Positions 1 to 5,652 of a stretch of DNA of 8,549 nucleotides are shown here, piece by piece. Below the pieces are notes generated by a model. The model was not told the DNA's origin. It was given only the letters and a program-made list of their open reading frames with translations, and ran no database searches. The position numbers and the translations under genes are program-made. Numbering within the stretch: the first letter of the stretch is position 1; each line of letters begins with the position of its first letter. Source of the stretch: DASWJQ01 sp964517315 (GTDB taxonomy: Bacteria > Chloroflexota > Anaerolineae > Anaerolineales > E44-bin32); the NCBI GenBank assembly GCA_964517315.1, contig CAZFCJ010000130.1, forward strand, positions 1-8,549, in the 5' to 3' direction.

Positions 1-1047
1 TACCTCCGTGCCTGGCTGGATACCGGGATGTGGGGCTCGGACCCGGCCTGGGAGGAGATGGCCCATCACGCCCTGGAGGTGTTCATCTCCTTCTATTTGC
101 TGGTGCCTGCAGTGCAGGAGAGACTTTCAGAGCGGCTGGCCGAGGGTAAGGGCTTGCCTTCCGTGCGGACCGTTCGTCGATGGCTACCCGAGGTCGACGA
201 AATTGAAGCCGACGCTCAAGTGGTGAACGATTTGGCGGACGAAGCTCAGGACGACCTCATCCGGGCCAACCTGCGCCTGGTCGTCAGCGTCGCCAAGCGC
301 TACATGGGCCGCGGTATTGCCTTCCAGGATCTGATCCAGGAGGGCAATCTTGGGCTGCTGCGGGCAGTGGTTAAGTTTGACCCCGCCAAAGGATACAAGT
401 TCAGCACTTACGCTACGTGGTGGATCCGCCAGGCTATCAGCAGGGCCATCGCCGACCAGGCGCGCACGATCCGGATCCCCGTCCACATGGTGGAGACGAT
501 CAACCGCTTGATGCGGGCCCAGCGGCGCTTAACTCAGGATCTGGAGCGCGAACCGACCTCGGAGGAGCTGGCGCTGGAAATGGATCTGCTCGATCACGAG
601 GAATTGATCGCGATCCGCAGCCATCTGGATAGCGACGAGCCGCTCAGCCCCGCCGTCCGGCGCCGCTGGGAGCGCGCCGCCGGCAAGGTGCGCAGCATTA
701 TGCGCATCGCCCAGGAGCCGATGTCCTTGGAGACTCCGATCGGATCGGAAGACTCCAGCCAACTCGGGGACTTCATCGAGGACGAGACCATGCCCGAGCC
801 GGTGGACGCAGCGGCCAAGGAGCTGCTCAAGGAGCAGGTCGAAAACGCCCTCTCCGTGCTCAGCGAGCGCGAGCGCCAGGTGCTGGAAATGCGCTTCGGC
901 CTGATGGACGGGAAGGATTACACGCTGGAAGAGGTCGGCAAGCATTTCGAAGTCACCCGCGAACGCATTCGGCAGATTGAAGCCAAGGCGCTGCGAAAGC
1001 TGCGCCATCCCACCCGCAGCCGCCATTTGCGCGATTATCTCTCTTAA
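1..1047 (+). CDS. rpoD: Primary-type sigma-70 factor (RpoD/SigA family), 5' end outside window
   Basis: Promoter-recognition subunit of RNA polymerase. The frame is open from base 1 to a TAA at 1045-1047, so the true start lies upstream; the ATG at base 28 is only the first Met visible. Region 2 lies at about 250-540: the NLRLVVSVAKRY core (2.1), the FQDLIQEGNLGLLRAV segment (2.2), and the YKFSTYATWWIRQAISRAIA stretch (2.3-2.4, -10 melting and recognition) followed by RTIRIPVH (start of region 3). The 3.2 finger (SLETPIGSEDSSQLGDFIEDE) is at 727-789. Region 4 runs from about 841, with a helix-turn-helix at 922-1008 (TLEEVGKHFEVTRERIRQIE) that reads the -35 element. These full regions 2-4 mark a group 1 or 2 sigma rather than an ECF sigma. 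The roughly 240 bases before region 2.1 show no typical region 1.2 directly abutting it; they may be a non-conserved insert, with the leading YLR perhaps the tail of region 1.2. Whether it is the housekeeping sigma or a paralogue cannot be told here. Confidence 0.93.
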   Translation, partial: YLRAWLDTGMWGSDPAWEEMAHHALEVFISFYLLVPAVQERLSERLAEGKGLPSVRTVRRWLPEVDEIEADAQVVNDLADEAQDDLIRANLRLVVSVAKRYMGRGIAFQDLIQEGNLGLLRAVVKFDPAKGYKFSTYATWWIRQAISRAIADQARTIRIPVHMVETINRLMRAQRRLTQDLEREPTSEELALEMDLLDHEELIAIRSHLDSDEPLSPAVRRRWERAAGKVRSIMRIAQEPMSLETPIGSEDSSQLGDFIEDETMPEPVDAAAKELLKEQVENALSVLSERERQVLEMRFGLMDGKDYTLEEVGKHFEVTRERIRQIEAKALRKLRHPTRSRHLRDYLS

Positions 1048-1052
1048 GACCG

Positions 1053-1087
1053 AACTTCCGGGAAGTCCTTAGGACTTCCCGGAAGTT
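1053..1087. repeat. Perfect 17-bp inverted repeat built from two 13-bp palindromes
   Basis: Bases 1053-1069 are exactly reverse-complementary to 1071-1087, with a single T (1070) between. Each arm contains its own odd-centred palindrome, ACTTCC-N-GGAAGT, at 1054-1066 (centre G) and 1074-1086 (centre C), spaced 20 bp centre to centre, about two helical turns. As RNA it could fold into a hairpin of about 16 bp with a TTA loop. It starts 6 bp after the sigma stop codon and ends 14 bp before the putative nuo -35 box. No T run follows on either strand, so a classical intrinsic terminator is not supported. An mRNA 3'-end stabiliser or factor-assisted terminator, a two-dimer operator upstream of nuo, or one copy of a dispersed palindromic repeat are all possible. 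The symmetry is certain; the role is inferred. Confidence 0.85.
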
Positions 1088-1101
1088 AGATTCAGCCTCG
1101 T

Positions 1102-1131
1102 TTGACCCGCGTTTTCCCATTGTGATAGAAT
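1102..1131 (+). promoter_or_regulatory. Predicted sigma-70 promoter of the nuo operon
   Basis: TTGACC (1102-1107, 5 of 6 to consensus) is followed after 18 bp by TAGAAT (1126-1131, 5 of 6). TGA directly before the -10 box (1123-1125) supplies the extended -10 TGn motif. Transcription would begin near the A at 1138, giving a leader of about 53 nt before nuoA. Its position in the only long gap between the sigma gene and nuoA supports it as the main nuo promoter. The centre of the 1053-1087 inverted repeat falls near -68. This is a sequence match only; no start site has been mapped. Confidence 0.6.
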
Positions 1132-1146
1132 GAACGCACTGTAAGG

Positions 1147-1172
1147 CAGGTGCCGGAGCCGCTGGCCACCTG
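1147..1172 (+). promoter_or_regulatory. Hairpin in the nuo leader
   Basis: CAGGTG (1147-1152) pairs perfectly with CACCTG (1167-1172). The stem can continue past a bulged C (1166) with 1153-1156 against 1162-1165 (one G-T wobble), leaving loop 1157-1161. It ends 8 nt before the nuoA Shine-Dalgarno AGAGGA (1181-1186), which stays single-stranded. Such 5' hairpins often protect operon mRNAs; a regulatory role is speculative. I see no match to a known riboswitch class. Confidence 0.35.
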
Positions 1173-1190
1173 GCGACCCCAGAGGAATGC

Positions 1191-1553
1191 ATGCTAGCAG
1201 ATTATTTGCCCATCGCTATTCTGCTGTTTGTTGCTACCGGACTGGCGTTCTTGATCGTTGCTCTGGGTCACCTGTTGGGCCCAAAGCGTCCTGCCCCGCG
1301 CAAAGCCGAGCCCTATGAATCCGGAATGCGACCGTACGGGCCCGGCAGGCGGCAGCTCCAGGTTCATTTCTACCTGATCGCGGTCCTGTTCATCCTTTTT
1401 GACATCGAGGTCATTTTTCTGCTGCCGTGGGCGGTCAGCCTCAGGCAGCTCGGGCTGTTCGGTATCATTGAGATGGCAATATTCATCGTCGTGCTGTTGA
1501 TTGGATACGTATACGCTTGGCGTAAAGGTGCATTGGAGTGGGAACGCCGCTAG
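1191..1553 (+). CDS. nuoA: NADH-quinone oxidoreductase subunit A
   Basis: Small membrane subunit (120 aa, usual size) of proton-pumping complex I, at the junction between the membrane arm and the peripheral arm. Three transmembrane helices are visible at about residues 5-29, 59-84 and 88-109. The loop after helix 1 carries the family signature YESG (42-45), and helix 2 has the conserved acidic pair of the FDIE motif (D71, E73), lying near the quinone chamber and proton path. The ATG at 1191 follows AGAGGA (1181-1186) by 4 nt; a second, out-of-frame ATG at 1187 overlaps this region but opens only a short frame. It is the first gene after the predicted promoter and overlaps nuoB by 16 nt, which suggests translational coupling. 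No anomalies seen. Confidence 0.96.
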   Translation: MLADYLPIAILLFVATGLAFLIVALGHLLGPKRPAPRKAEPYESGMRPYGPGRRQLQVHFYLIAVLFILFDIEVIFLLPWAVSLRQLGLFGIIEMAIFIVVLLIGYVYAWRKGALEWERR

Positions 1554-2029
1554 AAGGGGACAAGACGGGAGCTCCGGGCGCGATCACCGTGCCCTTGGAG
1601 AAGGCCGTTAATTGGGCCCGGACGGGCGCCATGTGGCCGATGCTGTTCGGGCTGGCCTGCTGCGCCATTGAGATGATGAGCACGCAGGCGTCCGACTACG
1701 ACATGAGCCGCTTCGGCATGGAACTGATGCGCGGCAGCCCGCGCCAGAGCGATCTTATGATCGTGGCCGGCCGAGTCAGCCGCAAGATGGCGCCCGTTCT
1801 GCGCCGCCTCTACGATCAGATGCCGGAGCCGAAGTGGGTGCTCTCGATGGGCGACTGCGCCTCGTGCAGCGGCGTGTTCAACAATTACGCGCTGGTGCAG
1901 GGTGTGGACGAGGTGGTGCCGGTCGACGTGTACGTCGCCGGTTGCCCACCACGCCCGGAGGCACTCCTGCACGGCATTCTGCTCCTGCATGAAAAAGTCA
2001 AACAGGAGAAGCTCACGGATTGGTTCTAG
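1538..2029 (+). CDS. nuoB: NADH-quinone oxidoreductase subunit B (N2 cluster carrier)
   Basis: Peripheral-arm subunit (163 aa) that holds the terminal [4Fe-4S] cluster N2, which passes electrons to quinone. The N2 ligands are the tandem pair C41-C42 (GLACCAIEMM), C107 (GDCASCSG) and C136 (VAGCPPRPEA); the spacings 42 to 107 and 107 to 136 equal those of the E. coli protein (65 and 29). The start is GTG at 1538, the first usable start after an in-frame TAA at 1523-1525, with AAAGG (1524-1528) 9 nt upstream, all inside the end of nuoA. A downstream start would cut into the conserved VNWARTGAMWP region. The N-terminal 20 residues are variable, as is usual. A 70-nt gap follows before nuoC. Confidence 0.96.
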   Translation: MGTPLEGDKTGAPGAITVPLEKAVNWARTGAMWPMLFGLACCAIEMMSTQASDYDMSRFGMELMRGSPRQSDLMIVAGRVSRKMAPVLRRLYDQMPEPKWVLSMGDCASCSGVFNNYALVQGVDEVVPVDVYVAGCPPRPEALLHGILLLHEKVKQEKLTDWF

Positions 2030-2056
2030 GCCGATCCGGGTCTTCATTGCGCCGGC

Positions 2057-2088
2057 GGCCCGGCCGGTCCCGGCGGGCCTGTGGCCCG
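2057..2088 (+). promoter_or_regulatory. Alternative hairpins in the nuoB-nuoC gap
   Basis: The segment CGGGCC at 2074-2079 can pair with either of two identical GGCCCG copies, upstream at 2057-2062 or downstream at 2083-2088. Upstream pairing gives a 6-bp stem that continues past a bulged G (2063) with 2064-2066 against 2071-2073. Downstream pairing gives a tight hairpin with loop TGT (2080-2082). The second structure ends on the first base of the nuoC Shine-Dalgarno GTGGAG (2088-2093, 6 nt before ATG 2100). The arrangement could tune nuoC translation or protect mRNA ends, or may simply reflect GC-rich spacer. There is no T tract, so a terminator is unlikely. Confidence 0.4.
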
Positions 2089-2099
2089 TGGAGTAAGTC

Positions 2100-2621
2100 A
2101 TGGATGTGATCGAACGCGCCGTTTCATTGGTCGAGGACGAACTGGGCGAGCAGATCCAGGGCGTCGAAACATTTCGGGACGAGACGACGATTGTCGTCGA
2201 GCCGCCAGCAATCGTCACGGCCACGAAATTGCTGCGCGATGACCCGGATCTGAAATTCGATTTCTTGGCCATGCTGACCGCTGTGGATTACTTTCCACAG
2301 GAGCCACGGTTCATGGTCGCTTACCGCCTCTACAGCATGGTCAACAACACCTACATCGGACTGCGCGTGCCGCTGCCGGGTGACGAACCTTCCCTGCCGA
2401 CGATCGAGAGCGTGTATCCGAACGCCAACTGGCATGAGCGCGAGGTGTACGACATGTTCGGCATCACCTTCGAGAACCACTCCGACCTGCGCCGCATCCT
2501 CATGCCCCATGATTGGGAAGGGCATCCGCTGCGCAAGGACTATCCGCTGGGTTATGAAGAGGTTCAGTTCACGTTCAACTTCGAGGAGATCGACCGCAAC
2601 AAGCCGTACGCGGAAGAGTAG
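2100..2621 (+). CDS. nuoC: NADH-quinone oxidoreductase subunit C (30 kDa subunit)
   Basis: Peripheral-arm structural subunit (173 aa) that packs against NuoD in the connecting, quinone-reducing part of complex I; it binds no cofactor. The 30-kDa family signature spans residues 111-150: WHEREVYDMFGITFENH, then DLRRILMPHDWEGHPLRKDY and PL. The preceding strand-rich domain begins around residue 22. ATG 2100 has GTGGAG (2088-2093) at 6-nt spacing. NuoC is separate from NuoD here, unlike the fused NuoCD of E. coli and its relatives. The tail after residue 155 is short. The gene ends 22 nt before the nuoD start. Confidence 0.95.
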   Translation: MDVIERAVSLVEDELGEQIQGVETFRDETTIVVEPPAIVTATKLLRDDPDLKFDFLAMLTAVDYFPQEPRFMVAYRLYSMVNNTYIGLRVPLPGDEPSLPTIESVYPNANWHEREVYDMFGITFENHSDLRRILMPHDWEGHPLRKDYPLGYEEVQFTFNFEEIDRNKPYAEE

Positions 2622-2643
2622 CGAGCGGAAGAGAGAGATCGTC

Positions 2644-3882
2644 GTGACGACTCCGTATGTAGAAGAAGAAAACGTCCCGGAGGGGCTTCAGCATCTCCTC
2701 AGCGAGAGAGCTCAGACCGGGGAGACCATGGTCATCAATATGGGGCCCCAGCATCCGAGCACCCACGGCGTGCTGCGCTTGATCCTTGAGCTCGACGGAG
2801 AACGGATCGTCAACTGCATCCCGGACATCGGATATCTCCATACCGGAATCGAGAAGAACATGGAGGCCAAGACCTACGAAAAGGCCTTGGTCATGACCGA
2901 CCGCACCGACTATCTCAACAACCTGGGCAACAATTTGACCTACTGCCTGGCGATCGAGAAGCTGGTGCAGCTCGACGTACCGCCGCGGGCGCAGGCCATC
3001 CGGGTCCTGATGGTCGAACTGCAACGCATCGCTTCCCACCTCGTCTGGCTGGGGACTCACGCGCTCGACCTGGCGGCGCAGTCCGTGTTCCTCTACTGCT
3101 TCCGCGAGCGTGAGGTGATCCTGGATCTATTCGAAATGGTCTCCGGCGCGCGCATGATGACCTCCTACATCCGGCCGGGAGGCGTTTGGCGCGACCTCCC
3201 CGAGGAATTCGAACCCGCGCTGCGCCGCTTTTTGGACGAATTCCCCACCAGGCTCGAGCAGTACGAGGCGATTCTGACCAAGAACCCGCTTTGGCTCGAC
3301 CGCACGCAAGGTGTGAGCCCGATTGACGCCGAGACCGCGCTGGAGCAGGGCCTGACCGGGCCGCTGCTGCGGGCTACGGGCGTGGAGTGGGATCTGCGGG
3401 TGGCGCAGACTTACAGCGGATATGACAACTACGAGTTCGAGGTTCCGACCGGGGAAAACGGCGACGTCTACGATCGCTATCTGGTGCGGATGGAGGAGAT
3501 GCGCCAATCGCTGCGCATCATTCGTCAGGCCATGGATGACCTGCCCGACGGCCTCTTCCGCAGCGACAACCGCAAATTCGTCCCCCCTCCACGGTCCGAG
3601 CTCGGCCACTCAATGGAGGCCGTGATTCACCACTTCAAACTGTGGACCGAGGGCTTTCGGGCGCCGCATGGCGCGGTTTACGTCGCCACGGAATCGCCGC
3701 GCGGCGTGCTTGGCTGTTACCTGGTCGGCGATGCGGGGCCAAACCCGTACCGCGTCTACTTCCGCACCCCGAGCTTCGCCGCGCTTCAGGCGTTGCCGGT
3801 GCTGTCTGAAGATCACCTCGTGGCCGACTTGGTGGCGATTATCAGCAGCGTCGATCCGGTCCTGGGGGACGTGGATCGTTGA
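2644..3882 (+). CDS. nuoD: NADH-quinone oxidoreductase subunit D (49 kDa subunit)
   Basis: Subunit (412 aa) that, with NuoB, forms the quinone-reduction pocket; it descends from [NiFe]-hydrogenase large subunits but lacks their metal-binding cysteines. The quinone-site loop MGPQHPSTHGV is at residues 33-43. H41 and Y90 (DRTDY) match the two quinone head-group ligands known from Thermus (H38, Y87) and Yarrowia (H95, Y144), with identical 49-residue spacing. Other signatures are IGYLHTGIEK (62-71), SGARMMTSYIRPGG (167-180), ESPRGVLGCYLVGD (350-363), YRVYFRTPSF (369-378) and the C-terminal GDVDR. The frame stays open further upstream inside nuoC, but that part has nuoC-shadow composition. I chose GTG 2644, preceded by a purine-rich GGAAGAGAGAGA (2627-2638). 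ATG 2728 is an alternative that would leave only four residues before the GPQHP motif. Confidence 0.95.
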   Translation: MTTPYVEEENVPEGLQHLLSERAQTGETMVINMGPQHPSTHGVLRLILELDGERIVNCIPDIGYLHTGIEKNMEAKTYEKALVMTDRTDYLNNLGNNLTYCLAIEKLVQLDVPPRAQAIRVLMVELQRIASHLVWLGTHALDLAAQSVFLYCFREREVILDLFEMVSGARMMTSYIRPGGVWRDLPEEFEPALRRFLDEFPTRLEQYEAILTKNPLWLDRTQGVSPIDAETALEQGLTGPLLRATGVEWDLRVAQTYSGYDNYEFEVPTGENGDVYDRYLVRMEEMRQSLRIIRQAMDDLPDGLFRSDNRKFVPPPRSELGHSMEAVIHHFKLWTEGFRAPHGAVYVATESPRGVLGCYLVGDAGPNPYRVYFRTPSFAALQALPVLSEDHLVADLVAIISSVDPVLGDVDR

Positions 3883-3889
3883 GCATGGC

Positions 3890-3898
3890 AGGAGAGGA
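3890..3898 (+). promoter_or_regulatory. Ribosome binding site deciding the nuoE start
   Basis: AGGAGAGGA offers two Shine-Dalgarno registers: AGGAG (3890-3894) lies 8 nt, and AGAGGA (3893-3898) 4 nt, before the GTG at 3903. The in-frame ATG at 3885, only 2 nt after the nuoD stop, has nothing better than GTGGAT (3871-3876) upstream. This favours GTG 3903. Confidence 0.6.
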
Positions 3899-3902
3899 AG
3901 GA

Positions 3903-4403
3903 GTGCTGGCGGAGAAGTACTCCGCTGAAATTGAGATGATCCTCGCCCGCTACCCCGCTGATCGCCAGCGAGCGGCCGTGATGCCCCTTTTGTACCTGGC
4001 CCAGCGGGAGTACGGTCACCTCTCCCAGGAGGCGGTCAGAGACGTCTCGGGGATTCTGAACTTGGACCCGACCGAAGTCGCCAAATTGATTCGTTTCTAC
4101 ACGCTTTACCACGATGAGCCCGGTGGTGAGGTCCGCATTCAGGTCTGCACCGATCTGCCCTGCGCCCTGCGCGGCGCCGAACGATTTACCCAGGAACTGG
4201 GCGAGCGGATCGGCATCGAGGTCGGCGGCACGACCGAGGATGGACTCGTCACCTTGGAAGAGGTGATGTGCCTGGCCGCCTGCGATCGGGCGCCCATGTT
4301 CCAGGTCCAGGATCGAGACGGCCTTCATTACCACGAAGACCAGACGGTCGATTCAGCGATGGCCTACATCGAATCGCTCGGGGAGAACGCGGAGCATGGC
4401 TGA
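3903..4403 (+). CDS. nuoE: NADH-quinone oxidoreductase subunit E (thioredoxin-like [2Fe-2S] subunit)
   Basis: Part of the NADH-dehydrogenase module (166 aa from GTG 3903); carries the off-path [2Fe-2S] cluster N1a next to the FMN of NuoF. Ligands are C82 and C87 (VCTDLPCALRG) and C123 and C127 (VMCLAACDRAP), with spacings 5, 36 and 4 identical to E. coli NuoE. The N-terminal helical bundle (about residues 3-70) contains LLYLAQREYGHLS, and the thioredoxin-like fold follows. The start is ambiguous: ATG 3885 would add six residues (MAGEEG), but GTG 3903 has the strong Shine-Dalgarno, and family members commonly begin with a sequence like LAEKYSAEIE. In the segment usually reading GVxxFYT the protein has KLIRFYTLYH, a small departure at non-ligand positions. 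The 3' end overlaps nuoF by 8 nt. Confidence 0.94.
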   Translation: MLAEKYSAEIEMILARYPADRQRAAVMPLLYLAQREYGHLSQEAVRDVSGILNLDPTEVAKLIRFYTLYHDEPGGEVRIQVCTDLPCALRGAERFTQELGERIGIEVGGTTEDGLVTLEEVMCLAACDRAPMFQVQDRDGLHYHEDQTVDSAMAYIESLGENAEHG

Positions 4404-5652
4404 TCTCGTCCTTCTGCGCCACAGGGAGATCCCCGAAATCGACGAGCTCGAGGTTTACCTGGAGCACGGCGGCTTTGAGGCCTTTGAAGAGGCCGTGACC
4501 AAGAAGACCCCCCAGGACTTGATCGACGTGGTCAAGGATTCGGGGTTGCGGGGCCGGGGCGGGGCGGGATTTCCCACCGGCCTGAAGTGGCAGTTCCTCG
4601 GCGAAAGCAAGCCTCGGTACGTGGCCGTGAACGCCGACGAATCCGAACCGGGGACGTTCAAAGACCGGGAAATCATGGAGTGCAACCCCTGGCAGTTCCT
4701 GGAGGGCGTCGCGCTCTGCGCCTACGCGGCCGAGGCGAACGTGGCCTACCTTTACCTGCGCGGCGAGTTCTGGGATCTGGCGCAAGAGATCGATCGCCAA
4801 ATCGAAATCATGCGCGATAGGGGCTATCTGGGGCAGAATCTGTTCGGCACGGATTACCATCTCGAGTTTTACACTCACCTGGGCGCCGGCGCCTACATCT
4901 GTGGTGAGGAGAGCGCAATGCTCGAATCGCTGGAGGGCAAGCTGGGGATGCCCCGGCTGCGGCCTCCGTTCCCCACGGTGCGCGGGCTGTTCGATCAGCC
5001 CACCGTGATCAACAACGTCGAGACGCTGGCCAACGTCCCGCCGATCATCGCCAACGGTTCTGACTGGTATCGGCAGAACGGCACCGAGAAGAGCTCCGGC
5101 ACCAAGGTGTTCAGTCTTTCGGGCCACGTTCAGAACCCGGGCAATTACGAACTCCCGTTGGGTACACCCTTCCGCGAACTGATTTTCGAGCACGGAGGTG
5201 GGATCCCTGACGGCAAAGAGATCAAGGCCATATTGCCGGCCGGTGCCTCGGCGCCGATCCTGATGGCGACCGAGGAGGTGTTGAATACCCCGATGGATTA
5301 CGAATCGATTCAAGAGGTCGGATCGCAGCTCGGATCGGCCTCGATCGTCGTGCTCGACGAGACGGTGGATATCGCCTGGGCGGAGTACAAGATCACCCGC
5401 TTCTTTGAGCACGAATCGTGCGGCAAATGCACGCCCTGTCGAGAAGGGACATATTGGATGTTGAACGTGCTGCGCCGTTTCGAGAACGGATCGGCGCGGC
5501 CGGAGGATGTCGATCTCCTAGACTCGGTGGCGGAGGGCATCCAAGGGAAATGCCTGTGCGCGCTCGGTGAGTTCGCCGCCGGCGCGGTGACCTCCAGCAT
5601 CGAACACTTCCGCGAGGATTTTGAGCGACGGACAGTGCAGGAACATGAGTGA
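4396..5652 (+). CDS. nuoF: NADH-quinone oxidoreductase subunit F (NADH- and FMN-binding)
   Basis: Catalytic entry subunit (418 aa): oxidises NADH via FMN and passes electrons to the [4Fe-4S] cluster N3. The glycine-rich FMN/NADH region GLRGRGGAGFPTGLKW is at residues 50-65, and the nucleotide-site motif NADESEPGTFKDRE at 79-92. The second glycine-rich motif GAGAYICGEESAML is at 163-176, followed by RPPFPTVRGL (189-198) and PTVINNVETL (202-211). The N3 ligands are C342, C345 and C348 (SCGKCTPCREG) plus a distal cysteine in KCLCALGEFA, most likely C388. ATG 4396 overlaps the nuoE stop as ATGGCTGA; the best purine stretch, GGGGAG near 4380, is distant, so reinitiation after nuoE is likely. Length and motifs are canonical. 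A hydrogenase or formate-dehydrogenase beta subunit is ruled out by context and by the absence of extra ferredoxin domains. Confidence 0.96.
   Translation: MADLVLLRHREIPEIDELEVYLEHGGFEAFEEAVTKKTPQDLIDVVKDSGLRGRGGAGFPTGLKWQFLGESKPRYVAVNADESEPGTFKDREIMECNPWQFLEGVALCAYAAEANVAYLYLRGEFWDLAQEIDRQIEIMRDRGYLGQNLFGTDYHLEFYTHLGAGAYICGEESAMLESLEGKLGMPRLRPPFPTVRGLFDQPTVINNVETLANVPPIIANGSDWYRQNGTEKSSGTKVFSLSGHVQNPGNYELPLGTPFRELIFEHGGGIPDGKEIKAILPAGASAPILMATEEVLNTPMDYESIQEVGSQLGSASIVVLDETVDIAWAEYKITRFFEHESCGKCTPCREGTYWMLNVLRRFENGSARPEDVDLLDSVAEGIQGKCLCALGEFAAGAVTSSIEHFREDFERRTVQEHE

Noticed and set aside
28..30. ATG taken as the true start of the sigma factor
   Set aside because: The same frame is open to the left edge and no convincing ribosome binding site precedes it; a start here would also lack region 1.2.
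1053..1087. CRISPR repeat or transposon terminal repeat
   Set aside because: There is only one repeat unit, with no spacer series, and no transposase, target duplication or matching second end in the window.
1053..1100. Classical rho-independent terminator for the sigma gene
   Set aside because: The stem is strong, but no T run follows it on the plus strand (AGATTCAGCC) or on the minus strand.
1187..1189. Alternative nuoA start or leader peptide at the overlapping ATG
   Set aside because: It lies out of frame with nuoA and directly on the Shine-Dalgarno; its short frame has no recognisable content.
2610..2633. Short direct repeat GCGGAAGAG at the nuoC-nuoD junction
   Set aside because: Two 9-bp copies 15 bp apart in purine-rich DNA are easily explained by glutamate codons at the nuoC end and a purine-rich ribosome binding region for nuoD.
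2380..2643. An upstream extension of nuoD inside nuoC
   Set aside because: The frame is open, but the added residues are arginine/serine-rich out-of-frame nuoC translation, with no homology to NuoD N-termini. GTG 2644 gives a normal length.
4249..5412. A 387-codon open frame on the minus strand opposite nuoF
   Set aside because: It mirrors a strongly conserved plus-strand gene, has no recognisable motif, and long antisense frames are common in GC-rich coding DNA. The same applies to the other minus-strand frames, for example 6293-7213 opposite nuoG.
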